From positions 93,846,756-93,910,755 of the forward strand of contig CM060731.1 of NCBI GenBank assembly GCA_030704615.1: a stretch of DNA of 64,000 nt. The letters run 5' to 3'. The translations under genes and the position numbers were made by a program. The notes under the pieces are model-generated. The model made no database searches. It saw only the letters and a program-made list of their open reading frames with translations, and had not been told where the DNA came from. Numbering within the stretch: position 1 is the stretch's first letter; each line of letters begins with the position of its first letter. This DNA comes from Takakia lepidozioides (Eukaryota > Streptophyta > Takakiopsida > Takakiales > Takakiaceae). Of the stretch, positions 10,818-23,593 are shown piece by piece.

Positions 10818-12215
10818 GGATGAATTTCGGCGCCGAAATTCATCCTATTCAAGTGCTTTCATGCACAAACTTATGAATTTCGGCGCCGCAATTCATCGCT
10901 TCCCCAGTCCTCATCCATCATGAGCAAACCTGTCAGTCGGATATCGGAGCCGAAATTAATTCCGGGACAGTGGAGATGGTTGCACCTGGGCACATTTCAT
11001 CCATATTTCGGCGCCAAAATTCATCCAGCGCGAAGACTAAATCGGCACCATGCTACGCTTTGCCGCCATCATTGCCCCTCACGGATGCTGTCCATGCTTG
11101 TTGGACTTGCCATGTCTGGACATTTAACTATAATTTTGGCACCGAAATTATACTTTATGTGCGGCAACGTCCTGTGCGAAAAAAGACCACTTAATAGATA
11201 CTGTCAGTTTCAAATGAAAACAACGGCTAAAATGCAATTAATTTTCCCCCAACATGAAAAAATATCTCCTTTCGACATTGGATAACGGCCTTTTGTAAGA
11301 CAGAAGGGGTTGAATGTGCCGATTTCTCCATTAAATGCAGAATATTCGTGTTATCTTCGTCGGAATGGATTATCTCCAACGAATTTCGGAACATTGCATC
11401 ATCCAGAAGCAAGAAGTAAGTGTCGGGTTCGGACGAATTTTGGCGCCGAAATTCATCCGTCGCATAGAAAATGTAATATTACAGTTACTCATTGCGGACA
11501 GTAAGGATGAATTTCGGCACCGAAATTCATCCATTTCAAAGAGAAATAAATATTGGAGGGAGGGCATTGGATGAATTTCGGCGCCGAAATCCAGCGCTTA
11601 AACCCTTAAAAGAATTTGGAGGGATGACTTCGGATGAATTTCGGCGCCGAAATTCGCGAAGAAAAAAGAAAATTAGAAGGGAGGTCTTGGATGAAATTCG
11701 GCGCCGAAATTCATCTATCGCAAGGAAAAAGAAAAAGAAGGGAGGACTTCGGATGAATTTCGGCGCCGAAATCCATCCGCAGGACAGCAGAATTAGAGTC
11801 GGAAAAGGAGAAGAAGAATGAATTTCGGCTTCGAAATTCATCCATTCTGCCTATTCAGGATTAGTGTCAATTCGGATGTGGGCACCGAAATCCGGACACG
11901 TGGTGAATCACGACTGTAATCACGAACACATTCATCCGTATTTCGGCATCCAAATTCAACCCTTACGTGCAGAAACAATTTCATGAAGAAGATGTTCATC
12001 CGAATTTTGGCACCGAAATCCATCCGTTGGGTGCTTGCTCAGTTTCATGAGGTGAACAAATTACGATTTCTGTCGCCGGAATTCATCCTCTGGCTTCCAA
12101 ATCTGTTACGTGACAGAGATGTTCATCCAGATTTTGGTGCCGAAATTCATGGGAAGGCCTTATTTATTGTAGCCCAAGTGGTGGTACATCACAATTCAGG
12201 CACCAAATATCCGAT
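10818..12215. repeat. Palindrome array 1 (GGCGCC dyad, about 62-bp spacing)
   Basis: About 18 copies of a palindrome centred on GGCGCC. The best copy, 10818-10845, is a perfect 28-bp palindrome with the half-site GGATGAATTTCGGC. Further copies start near 10874, 10937, 11000, 11131, 11435, 11506, 11569, 11633, 11689, 11751, 11817, 11876, 11934, 11996, 12066, 12125 and 12193. Spacing is 56-71 bp, mean about 62, or multiples of it. The spacers are AT-rich and diverged while the palindromes are kept. The array occupies the whole space between two divergent genes, so it may be a binding-site or operator cluster. Open frames across it on both strands are just translated repeat. Confidence 0.9.
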
Positions 12216-12397
12216 GTGAACTTGCTGTTGTCGTCCGTTTTTGTAACGTACGTTACACACCTTCATCGATACGTGCACTGATCACCCATCATGTTGGATA
12301 CAGAATCCTCCAAAAAATCATTGTGGTGTTAGGTAGGACACACTCTTCTCATTGCACGACTTCGCTGCGGAGCGTACCGAGAGGTCCCGTCTTCAAC

Positions 12398-15300
12398 ATG
12401 GACTCCCGTGTTTGGGTAAACGTGTACTTCCATCCTGATTCTCTGAAAGCTAAAATACCCTGCGACCAAGGATTTGCGATTGTCACTGAGCAGTACTTGT
12501 GTGTGAAGTTCGGGCTCCGCCCTGGAACGGTGTTTTTGGAAGAGGAGACGAAGGATGCTTATGGAAATTTTTTGGAAAGTGCCCCCGTCATTCTGCATGC
12601 AGATTTCGGAAAAGGCAAAGAGTGGCAGCTCCCAGCTTCTGAATCCATCCGGTACAGTGCAATTGGTGAAATCGTGCCTAAAGAGTTCCCACGCTGGAAC
12701 TTGGTTGATCTTCCTTCCACAAGAGGGTCTGGCGTGCAAGATGTGAAGTCTGCCATGAAGGATGTGGGCACCTCTTCACAAGCAGAGAAGCCCAAACATG
12801 TGAAAAGGGAAATCCAGGAAAACAGGGAAACAATCGTCCACGACTTATCCAGTGACGATGAAGACTGTATGGTCCTTCCATCGTATGTTTCGAAGTCGTC
12901 CGTCACTAGGAGTGTTCAGAAGTCGGCAAACAATGAGCACACACCCTCCGACTCAACTTCCGTCCGCTCAGTAATCGACATATTGCGGAGAATGAAGACA
13001 ATGGGTTCCTGCTCCAGTGACCTTCTTAGGCTTGATTACGACAAAACTCCAATCCATTCTATGGAAACTTTGCCTGATGTTGTGGATGGGAATGCTATCT
13101 ACGAGTTCCCTCCAGTGCCGGCAGGCGCAGGCCCAGACGGCATGCTGGCAGGAATGAACAGGAAACATGACGGCCACCCTTGGTGTGTCACCAAAACTTC
13201 ATCGTCCAACCTGGGTGATGGAGTTCGAGTGAGATATGTATTGTGTGCTGGGCATCTTAAATGTTTCTCGAGCACATGTTACCATTACACGAGCAAAGGC
13301 ACCCGGAATGAGACTGACTGGATTGGCAATTCGTCGACCCTATTTTGGCCTCAAGGTAGAGTTCCTGCAGGGACGTTCAAGTGTGCCCATTGCAACGCAG
13401 CCCCTACGTGCATGGCAGTGTGCAACGCCAAGCAGTACTACGTCGGGACCGTCGGCCCAGCGTGCACCAGAGCATGCATTCACATCGGAAAGCATGACCA
13501 CCCCGTCGGCAGAGGCAATTGCAGAGTCGCTTTTCAACAAGCCCACGATATTATCAAGGAGGAGGTGAGGTTCAGGCCGGGAGCAAAACCAAAGCAAATA
13601 CAGCTCGCATCCGCACATAGAATTGCAATTGGCAGAATAATGTCGGAGGATGGAAGCACAAGAGAGAAGCTGGGCGAGGGGGACATGAAGGAGCTGCTGG
13701 AAGCTGTCTCCCATGTGTGCAGCCCCAATGTCAGGAACCACATTGTCGGCTGCAAGAAACGAATCGGAAGAGGATCAGACATGCACTCCATCTTGGAAGT
13801 GAAGCGCACATGCAGCTACGACTTCATCCAAGGCAGCTTCTTTCCTGGTCAAGGCTCAAAGACGGACAGGTGCTTCATATTTAAGATGTCAACGTGTGGA
13901 CCGGGGAGCGGCGTCGATTTGGTGAAGCGGATGACCAGTGGAGACCTCTCAAATTGCTGGGTCATGTTCGACCACATCCGGCGAATTACCAACCACGATT
14001 GGATGACAATGGGGGCACATGTATACGACCCACATTGTAGAAAGTTGATGACCATTGCTATCTGCGAAATGAAAGGAGAAGACACAGATTCGGAGTTGCA
14101 TATGTGGCGCGAAATTAATGAGCAAATGGCGAGAGCGAAGTTGCCCCCTCCCGATTTTAGGGGCTTCATGGCTGACCATGCCCAGGCAAACTGGGCTGCA
14201 GTTAGGAGGGTATATGGGGATGACCCAAAGACTCCAATGGAAGGTAAGGAGAGATCTTGCGGGTTCCACTTCATGCAGAGTTTGACGCAAAACACGAAAA
14301 GTGTCGCGGCCCTTTGCCTTGAGGGCAGGGGGTCGGGACACATGAGGGGCTGCCCCTGTGGTGGGGGCAGCGGCAGCGATAGGTATGGGGGGCTGAAGCA
14401 CCCTTGAGTGCCCAAGGCACTCAGGGAAGCGGAGGCGCTCACTAGATGGAGCCCCGCACACCGGGTTGCGGTGGGGGTGGCTCCACAAGGGGTGGTGGTA
14501 GCTTAGCGGGACTTAGTGGGGGTGGCATAGGACTCACCATGGGGGCGGAGACCTCGTGGCGGGAGTCGTGGGGAGTCTTGGGACCCATCACGGTCCATAG
14601 GGGCCGTGGTGAGTGGGCCAAGACTCACCGCGACTCATCACCGGGAGTCGAGGGTTTTCGTGGTGGTTCGCCATAAAATGGCATGGCTGGTTGTGAAACC
14701 CCCGCGGACAGCTACAGAAGTATATATAAGGGGAGTAGTGACCCCGAGAACGGTGCAAGCCCGTTGGTGACCAAAAACTAGTGAGTAAGCGAGCGAGCCG
14801 GAAAGCGACCAAAGAGTGGGGAGCTGTTCCGGACTGCCATCTACCAAAGGGAATTCTCCTAGTCCCAAATAGGTGGAGGGTTTAGTGGGAAGCGAAGGGG
14901 GACCGTTATGTCCCGGTGAGCAGCCGAAGCTCCAAGTTGGCCCGGGCGGCCAGGTTGGGAGTCAGGCGCGCGCATCAAAGCGAGTAACTATGACTTGAAG
15001 GGGAGCTTACCGAAGTGAGGTGCGCGACAAAAAGGTTCGTGGCGTCACGCCACCGGCAGGATCATATCAGTATGTGCCTTGCGTGGAAAAATGCGAATTC
15101 CATCGACGAGGCGGAGACCGAGTTTGCAACCATACGCGCCTGGTGGGTGTCTTCAGGGGCAATGGATGTGAAAGATCAGCCAGATTTGCAAACGTGGCTT
15201 GCGTGGTGGCACTATAGATTCCGCCAGTTTGGAGACTACATGAGACAGGTAACACATTTCTGTACTTGACAATTGTTCTGTTTTGTGCTTGGACATTCTC

Positions 15301-16192
15301 CACAATGATTGACATTTCTAATTTCCTTCAACAGGACATGAGCTTGGAGGATGACACGGATATGCCGATGACGAACATGGCCGAATCGGTGCACTCTTCC
15401 TGGCGTGCTTCCTCTGCGGCACATCTCGTTGACATGTTGACAGCAACAACAGAAGATATTGTGAGGGCCATCATGCAACAATCTTGTTACTACCAGTTTC
15501 TGGGAGGAAAGCAATGGGGTATCGGACCAGACAGGCAGGAGATGCTGATGAGGGCGGCGCATCGTTCGACCGATCCCAAAAAATGGACTGCTGCATTGCG
15601 GGAAACAATAAGGTCAACGCTGTTACACAGTCAGGGGAATTGCCTAGAGGGCGATGTCCGTAGCCGGCCGGTGAAGAGAAGAATTGAGGACATGCCCGGA
15701 GGCGACGGGGATTCATGGAGATCAGATATGAACATCCGCACTCAACCTCGGGGCGCAACGATGTTGCGTCCCACGCCTCCTCCCAGCAGGACTCGTACCC
15801 CCTCTCCTGCAACATCCATGGAATCGCTGCCAGACTCGGGACACCATGCCGAGGATGAGCATGTTGCTCCTATTTTCGTTACCCAATACAACATTCCAAT
15901 CGTGGAGCGAGATGTGTCGGCCTCGTAGTGGAGAATTGCACGGACCCGTCCGACATTTCGTGGCAAATGTTGTGCTATTCGTGTCGACACCAACCAGAGA
16001 TGCAATGAGATGATTTGGAGGAGCCCGCAGGGCGGTGTGCCTGCCCCTTGCTTCACAGGGAGATTTGTGTGCGCAAAGTTTGTGGAGGCCACACTGAAGG
16101 AGTTTTGGTTCTGCAGGCACGACATCATGTCGTGTGTGTTCGGCAAGCCCAAGTATGGTGTACAAGGCATGCCTGAACCACCGGCAGTCTAG
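12398..16192 (+). pseudogene. Mutator-like (MULE) transposase, locus 1, split by a solo LTR
   Basis: ATG at 12398 (MDSRVWVNVYF). With the LTR and one target copy removed the frame continues exactly from 14301 to 15035. An 86-bp GT...AG intron lies at 15249-15334, phase 0. Domains: an N-terminal globular part (about 1-90) shared with the locus 2 copy; an acidic linker; a Cys/His cluster at about residues 250-380 resembling the WRKY/GCM-type zinc finger of MULEs (FKCAHC, HIGKHDHPV); then a DDE-type core with candidate acidic residues in MFDHIRR, GFMADHAQANW and TNMAESVHSSW. An in-frame TAG at 15926-15928 is followed by a Cys-rich tail open to 16192. Transposases of this type cut and paste DNA in the nucleus. 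The LTR insertion and stop make this copy inactive. Confidence 0.72.
14302..15029 (+). repeat. Solo chromovirus LTR with 5-bp target duplication AAAAG
   Basis: A 728-bp LTR of the same family as in A, B and C, with TGTCGCGG and GCGCGACA ends. It is flanked by AAAAG at 14297-14301 and again at 15030-15034. There are no internal element sequences, so the rest was probably lost by recombination between two LTRs. It interrupts the transposase frame, which rejoins exactly once the LTR and one duplicate are removed. Confidence 0.97.
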
Positions 16193-16315
16193 CCTGTGGC
16201 AACTGGTACAGATCTTACCCTGGAGGAGGCAGACGCTCTAGGAAGTGCAGGGTTTTGACTGGTGGAGAGGACAAACGTTCCATGAAATCCAATTCCCAGT
16301 CGTCATCCTCCTCCC

Positions 16316-16648
16316 ATGAGAAGCTCTTCGCCCCGCATACCGGTGGGTGACCCCGCAGCTTGGCCCACCCATCGGTGGGGGAAACTGAAAAGACGGCGGC
16401 CACCAACAAAGACGAACGACACCAGGATGGCCAACGCTCTTGCAATGCCCTGTATAGTGCAAGGTTGCAGGGATGTTCCTCACCCCGGGATGGGGCACAT
16501 ATTTCAGTTGTCAACAGCCGGGTCTGCTGCGCGCAGTGTCGTGTATGCAATCACGGTTTCTCAGTACCCAGCTTGCAACTGTGAGGACTTCCTTGTTATG
16601 GAATCGAAGAATGCAGCATACGTCCCCTGCAAACACATTCAGTATTAA
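16316..16648 (+). pseudogene. SWIM zinc finger fragment
   Basis: An open frame ends with YAITVSQYPACNCEDF, and PCKHIQY follows 11 residues further on. This is the CxC...CxH signature of the SWIM zinc finger, found C-terminal to the catalytic core in MULE/FAR1 transposases. It lies 120 bp after the end of the locus 1 transposase frame, so it is probably the detached C-terminus of that gene or of a related copy. The first 40 or so residues look non-coding. I cannot define its joining exon. Confidence 0.6.
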
Positions 16649-18635
16649 AACCCTAACACATGTTCTAACCCTTTGAAATTTAATGGGTCAAGCCATACAT
16701 AGTCCAATTTGTAAGCCATTCATCTTTCTAACAAGGTTTCCAGGTCATTCACATTTAGGAAAGAACCTTGGTTTGATATATAACATTTACCACCATATAT
16801 GCAGATTGTAAACTCATCACAAAAGCAGATTGCAAGTCTGGAGATAAATCTCCAAAACCAGGCTCAAAGCATATCAGGTTGGAAATGAAACAATCAGCCA
16901 CTCATGCCTTAAATTCACAAGCCAATCATAGTAATAATAGGCTTGGTTATATAAACCAATCACCATCTTCTATGCAGATTGTACAACACACAAACTAGGT
17001 TGTATGTTTGAAGATAGTACACCAGACCTAGATAAACACTTCAAGTACCAACTGAGACAACAAATTTTTGCCAGTTTATATATTGTATATTGGTGACACA
17101 ATGACATAAGCCAGGACAAAACAAATATCATGATGTTTCATGATATAGTCTGTGTTCTAAAATAGTTTATCAGCTTTCTTGCTTACTTTTTCTTAAGTAA
17201 GAACATCATAGTACCTAGCAAGGTGTATCAGGACTAGGTTTAGGCCATGGAAAAGTATCTTAAGGTACCATGACATGTTGGTTGCAGGACCATATCAGCT
17301 AATGTTTTAGAATCCATTTTCTGCATATGTCATTTCCTCAAACCCACTGCTAGCCTGAAGGTAATCATAGCAGTGCAAACATACAAGCAAGCACTGTAGT
17401 GTGAAACCAATGGGGGAAGAATGTTTGGCACTCACTGGATTTTTGGTCTACAGGGAAGAAGTCTAAAGCCTGGAACTAAATTTCTCTAAGATGATTCTGT
17501 TTGAAATATAAGCCTTATGCATTTTTCATTCGTTGAGGGGATGTCATTCATCGATGACGTTGCCCTAGAATCACGGGGAAGATGACGAGGAAGGAGATGG
17601 TGGGGAACATGCGCAGATGCTGCAACAGATTAGCGGAGCTGTTGTCAGGGATGACTAACCCTGCTATGCTGGCTTGATTGTTTTGAAGCTTGATTAGCAG
17701 TAATGGGGGGACAAAGGGGGCAGCTTGGTGAACTGTGCAGTATCCACAGAAAGGAAGCGGTGCCATTTCGTCTTGATGCACACTTGCTGTGGAACTCGCT
17801 GGAAGATAAGCACGAGGAAGCAACTTGGCCACGGGGAGCCTGCAGTTAGACTAGCTATGTGTGCCGAGTAGAGCAGAATAGGAGGCTCGGGATGTTGTTG
17901 CGATTTTTGTCAACCTGTGGTTATCTCTGAGAATGGGGTTAAGTAGCAGCAATAAAGGGAGGGGATGAGTGACAGCATGGGAGCAGCTTGGTCACCTATG
18001 AGTCTGCCAGCGGAAGGAGCAAAGAAGTCATTTTTGAAGGAGTAGCCAATGCTCGCTGGAAGCTAGATGTGCAAGGGATCAATACTGATGCGGCAAGCAA
18101 TGGATTGAGCAGGACTGTGAACAGTAGGTTATCACGTTCATTCTGCCATCTCGTGACTTGCTTTAGAAAGTGAGTTAATTAGCAAGTAGGGCAAGAAGAT
18201 AAATGGTAGATAGTGGAGCAGCTTATCTATCTGTATTGCTGCCACAGAAGTAAGCGGTGCCATCAATGTTTTATGAATTAACAAGGGTTTGTTGAAGGCA
18301 GAGCCATGGCTTGATAACTCTTGCCATTGGAGAAGCGCCATAGGTAGCAGCAAGCGGCAGATGCCAAGTTAGCTGCTGACGAGGATGTACAGGCTAGAAT
18401 GGGCAGGGAGCTCCACCGGCTGGTCCTAAGTATAAAGCAACCAAGTAAGATGAAGTTTCTCTCCTTTTGGTGGTGGATAAGTTAGAGATGTTTTTACTAG
18501 AGGGACTCTGAAGAAGGTTGGAGAGGTTGTAATGCTTTGAAAAATGGAATGGAATGGTGGCATGGATTTCAGACCAGTAAGGTGTTGAGGGAATGTGAGC
18601 CAATGCAAGTATCTTTGGGAATATTGATTGAAGGG
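16649..18635. other. No gene seen; degenerate repeats of about 240 bp
   Basis: AT-rich DNA without a convincing reading frame. Within 17720-18290 a diverged segment recurs about every 240 bp: GCAGCTTGGTGAACTGTG near 17728, GCAGCTTGGTCACCTATG near 17982 and GCAGCTTATCTATCTGTA near 18218. Two of the three are followed by AAGCGGTGCCAT. This may be the worn remnant of a tandem repeat or another element's noncoding part. It directly flanks the LTR of element D. Confidence 0.5.
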
Positions 18636-19651
18636 TGTCACGCGGCTTTTGCTCACCCATCCCTTCGCTATCCGAGGCGGAAACTCCAAGATAGAAGAGT
18701 TGGAAATCTCTAAGCACTCAGCCCGCTCAGAATAATCAGTCATGACCTACAGCTAGTGTATCATGGGGGTGTTTCCTATTTGTTTTCCTTCTCACATTCA
18801 TGTTAGCTAGTTACCTTACTGTTGGTAATTAAGTATCAGTTTGCTTCAGCAATCTATCGGATCCCATCAACTCATCCATTCATTCCACAGCTTCACTCAG
18901 ATCTCTCTACACAGTGTGAATATGAAGTATGTATCAGATTAATATCTATCGAGTATCAGGCTGAAGCCATGGAGTCTCTAATCTGCTCTACATTACAACT
19001 CTACTGCTTGCATTCATTAAGCATCAACAGATCTCCCTCCTTCCGCTCAGAGATGCGCTCTCTCCTCCTTTCCTCCCGTGATGTCCGAAGTCCCCTCTCC
19101 AAGTGATCTCTCCCCCTTCTCCCAGAATTCCCCAAGAAGTGATGTTTCTCCCGTCCTCGCTCCTGGCTTTATCTTCCTACCCGTTGTTCTAACCGTTTCC
19201 CTCACTAACCGTCGTCATCCGTGTACTAACATGTTCCATTCGCAGATGTTGTTCCCCACAGTCGTTCCCTGTCCTGCTATCCGTTCCCTATGGTCGTGAC
19301 AACTGTGTCAAGCTGTGACTGGCTGTGCGACTGTGTTGGGCTGTGTCGACTGTGTCAAGCTATGACTGGCTGTGACGGCTGTGTCTGGCTGTGTCGGCTG
19401 TGTCGGACTGTGACGGGCTGTGTTGGCTGTGATGGGCTGTGTCGGGCTGTGACGAGCTATGTTGACTGTGTCTGGCTGTGTCGGCTGTGTCGGACTGTGA
19501 CGGGCTGTGTTGGCTGTGACGGGCTGTGTAACCCCCCTCTAAAGTGCGCTGTTGTCATCCCTAAGGCTCCTGTTGGTCTCAGTCTGTGCAAAAATTAAGG
19601 GTACCCCACAGATCACGTATAAGTGTCTAAGTCCCAGACAATCCTCTAACA
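18636..19651 (-). repeat. 3' LTR of element D (1016 bp)
   Basis: The minus strand begins TGTTAGAGGATTGTCTGGG and ends AGCCGCGTGACA. It matches the plus-strand LTRs at 24647-25671 and 30814-31465. At 19300-19545 it contains a tandem series of an approximately 10-bp motif, CACAGCCNGT/CACAGCCNGA on the minus strand. The segment at 18640-18760, the end of the LTR, recurs at 25550-25671 and 31340-31465. Confidence 0.92.
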
Positions 19652-19690
19652 TTACCCCTTCCCCTCTCAAAAAAACCGTGTCCTCACGGT

Positions 19691-22600
19691 TTACTTATTG
19701 GGATTAGCAAACCTTTGTGAGCGAGTACCTTTCTGACGTTGAGAGTCTCGTGAAGGACTCTGTGTATGAGCCCGAGGTCTGTCACTGGTTGACGGAGATG
19801 ATTGAACACTACCTGGATATGTGAGGCCCTCTGGAGGCTGATATCGAGGTAATCTTTCAGGCATAGGAGACCCTCGTCGCTTCTTCTCTGCCATCTGAAT
19901 TGCATAGTCTTCTCCCATGTCAAAAGAGTCCGCTGAAGAAACAGTTGTATCAGAATCCTCATCTCCTCTCAGGTGTTTTAACTATCGAACTTTTTGTGGA
20001 ATCCTTTGGGGCATATAATGTTGTCCTACCATGTCTGGAAGTTTAAATTTTAAAACTTGCTGCAAACGCTGAATGGCAAAATTGGTGAAGACCCTGAGCT
20101 CTTTGTCTGTCCAGGTGAGTGGGGTACCAATGACTTGTGAATTGTGCAAGTATTTCCATCCTTCATGTCCCTTAAAGAAAATATCGTCAGGGCCGAATTT
20201 CTGTGTTGACAAATTGTTCCAGGCCGCATGAAACCATTAACGAATTTGAGAATCCTTTTGCATCATAACTTTTGCCTCATATAGGTACATATGAGGTGGC
20301 ACTGAAGGTAAGACCCAATGATCCCCACTGGAATAACTCAGAAAGCGCGATTGCATCTTGTGCTGCTCAATGTGGTAACGTACCAGAAAACAAGCAGCGT
20401 AGTATACCCCACAGCCCATGACAATACTTGCTACCTCCTTGGTCTTGGTATAAATGAATCCATGTACAACTTGGAAGGCAATTAATTCCTTCAACATGGT
20501 ACCTGCCTCATGCCAGTACTGCGCAAAGTGATGATCCTCAATGGGTCGATTGTTTGGAAGTACCTTAGTTCTAGTTGCCACTGGCAGCCATATGCGCATG
20601 ATTTGATAGTAATGTGCCAATGATTGCGGAGGACTAAATTCTTTCCAAACCAAATCCAACACAATGGGAATTTGGTTGAAGGGCATAATCATAGCCCTAC
20701 TGTACTCTCTTGCAGCTGGAGTTTTAGGTGGGTTAAAAGCAGCATTTCCCCATACCTCAGGCTGTGGTGGCTGTGGTGTGGCTGTAGTAACAACAGGGTC
20801 AGCTACTGGCACAGTGACTTGTTGTGGTGTTGGTGGCACTGGCTTTTGTACCATTGGCATCTCCTGCACCTCCTGTGAAGAAGACTGAAAAGCCAAAGTT
20901 CTCGCTTTTAAATAAGAAGCCATTAGCTGTTCCTCAGGTACACAGACTTTGTTGTCGATATTTGAAGTGAGGTCCTCCACTTGAGTCTGCAGGCCGTCTA
21001 CATCCTCCTGTAACTCCGTTATCCTACTATAGACATTGTCTATAGTAGTTGTGGCAATGTTCTGCACTTGCAGTCTAAGCTCATTCATCTCGCTTTGGGT
21101 GAGCTTTCGTGGTGTTTTGCCCTCCACTGGCCCTTGTGCTAACCAGACCTGCATAAGGTGGTTATCCACTAAGTTGTTTGTGGTACCTCTGAGAGTCTGC
21201 TCCTCTCTGAGTTTGTACATATCTAACTGCTGTTGTAAAGCCTCCATGCGCTTCGCATGAGGTTCAACCAAATTTGCATAGGCAGCAAGCAGATTATTGG
21301 CTTCCTTCCGAGCCTTGTTAGTGACAGAGATTTCATTTCTATTGGCCACGATTGTTTGTTGCAACTCCAGTATGTGTCTCTCTTGGTCAGCTTCAACCTG
21401 TCTGTATTGCTTGAAAGTATCCTCATTGCGACAGATTGTATTCTTCATATCGACAATGAGTTTCACTTGCTCAACATTTTCTGCCTCTGCCTTCGTACAT
21501 CTTTCCGCTTGACTGTTTATTTCAATTGTAGATTGGTCAAGCATAGTCGTGAGTGTAGCACATTGGATGGCCATCCTGTCATGCACTGTCTGCAACTCCG
21601 TATGTAGTGCATTCACTTGTTGCAACTTGCTTTCATGCTTCACTTGCATTTGGTATAGCTGTTGCTTATGTGCTTCGTGCAACTGGTCTTGCGCGAGGCC
21701 TGCCTCAATCAATTGTTCCTTGGCCAATTGCAAAGCCGCTTCTGTACTCTCCAAGTCTTGTTGCATCTTGAGAGTGACCTCTTCATCGACTTTATTTGCA
21801 CACTTTGTGGCAAGTCGAGCCTCAAACTCCTTCCTGAGTTCCTCCCTCAAAGCTGCCAATTGAGTAGTGGGAACATGTGATTTGACACAAGTACCCAACA
21901 AATTAAGTGTCATGTTTATGGAACTCATAAGCATCGCCTGTTGAGGGTCATCTTGGTGAGCTTGCTGCTGTTCTCCCTGATCCTCAATAGTGTGATGCCT
22001 TACGAACCACTCAGGCCATTGCCCCACCAGATTTTCTTCCTGAACCACTCCATCCGTCACTGGTGCTGCAGTGTATTGGCATTCTACCTGTGGTACCTCC
22101 GTCACAGGTGTGTGTATTATATGCGCCGCAGGGTTTCCCCTGGACAACCGTTGCACCTCCGGAATCACTGTGTCCTTGACCATACCAGAATATTCATAGA
22201 GAAGGTCCCCCTTCTCAATTTCTGCCACCACCTGTTCTGTAGTGGGAATATCTAACCCTTCTTTTTCTAAATCAATTATTTCTGGTTGAACTGCATGGAC
22301 AACTTGTGGTAACTTTGTGACAAGCCGATCATCTGGCTGTGATGGCTGTGATACTGAAGTAACTTCCTCTTCCCTCTCTGAAGGTCCTGCTTCCAGTAAT
22401 AGCAGTTCTCTGTGCTGTTGTGCCCCTTCCTGCACAAGAGCTTGGGAAACATTATTATGCGGATTCCGTGAAACCAGTGGATCCGCCACTACAATCTTTC
22501 CCCGTCTCTGTCTCTTAGTCTCGGGTTGCCCTGCCAATCCACCCTCACTGTGTGAAGAGTCTTGCTCTTCCATTGCAGTGGTTTCTGGCTCAAACACTCC

Positions 22601-23464
22601 CATCTCCTTTCTTTCTCGCGCATCAAGTATGCCAGAATCAAGAATTATTTGAGCAATAATTGGGCCAGACACTATGATAGGAGACTTTGCGGCAGTACCC
22701 TGTAATCTTTTCATCTCCTCTACCAGTGCGTTGTACATTATGTCCGCCCATTCTACCTCTTCTCCTCTCAGGGCTTTGAGTATTTCTTCTGTGAAGGATC
22801 TGCTCAAATACTGTTGGTTCTGTTTCATGGCAAACAGAACGTTCAATACCTAGCCTACCTCTCTTAGCCCTGGGTACACGGCCTTGGTACAATCATAACC
22901 CTGAGTTTTAAAGAAACTCCCTTCTTGGAATAAGTCCCCTATTTGCAGTCTTGACCTATGCTCCTCCACATGCACCTGGCCTGCTGGCAATCGAAACAAT
23001 TGCTGTAGGTATAGGGGAGTAATTAGTAATTCAACTCCCTTCACCGTTGTTGCTCCTGTCCTTGGCTCAAAGTTCTGCAAGAATTGTAACATGTACTGTC
23101 TATGGTGCAATGTCCAATCTTTGCTTTGCAATCCTTCCAATCGCAGCTCTTTCAGTAACTTCACCGCCTGTGGAGTAGCAATCGTTTGTTTCTGTAGGAT
23201 TGTGGTGCTCTTCACCCTGATTTCTTCCATTCCTCTCACTCTCTTCATTCTAGACCCACAGAAATGTTTTGGCTGTAACAATTGAAGAAATGCCTGTAGT
23301 GCACAAAGCATAAACGTATGGTTGCCACAAAAAGCTATGGGTAATTTCTTGTAAGCCTGCGGGGCTTGCAAGCATCGATCAAGAGAAAAGATCCGTTCTG
23401 TTCTTTTGTCCCTATGCCACTGCGTAAGTAATATTGCGAGCGTATAGTCTGTTAGTTCCTCCAT
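19691..23464 (-). pseudogene. Large 3' ORF of element D (about 1250 codons, three in-frame stops)
   Basis: A single reading frame runs from 23464 to 19691 and is broken only by in-frame stops at about 22850, 20237 and 19982, which suggests recent inactivation. The N-terminal 350 residues are globular and match the 44725 frame of element G. The middle is a long coiled coil rich in Gln, Glu and Lys (residues about 450-800). A C-terminal globular domain starts MIMPFNQIPIVL and includes VMGCGVYYAACFLVRYHIEQ. The tail is Ser/Arg-rich. The N-terminal part loosely recalls the 'putative plant transposon protein' frames found 3' of pol in Athila elements. The function is unknown; a structural or envelope-position protein is one guess. 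Confidence 0.7.
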
Positions 23465-23593
23465 AGCTTCAAAGCTATCGCATTGATGGTTTGTCCCGTC
23501 GCGACGCCCGTTACTTAGAACAACGCCGACTCTTGCGCTTAATTTCCCTCCAATTTCTTGATCCCTTCTCTGGCTTTCGATTGGCTGTAACCG

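Noticed and set aside
11492-11841. Open frames on both strands with repeated FRRRNS-type peptides
   Set aside because: They are the translation of palindrome array 1; the peptide repeat mirrors the DNA palindrome and both strands are open for that reason.
10818-12215. CRISPR-like array
   Set aside because: Repeats are regularly spaced, but they are palindromes in a eukaryotic genome with spacers that are diverged copies of one another and no cas genes.
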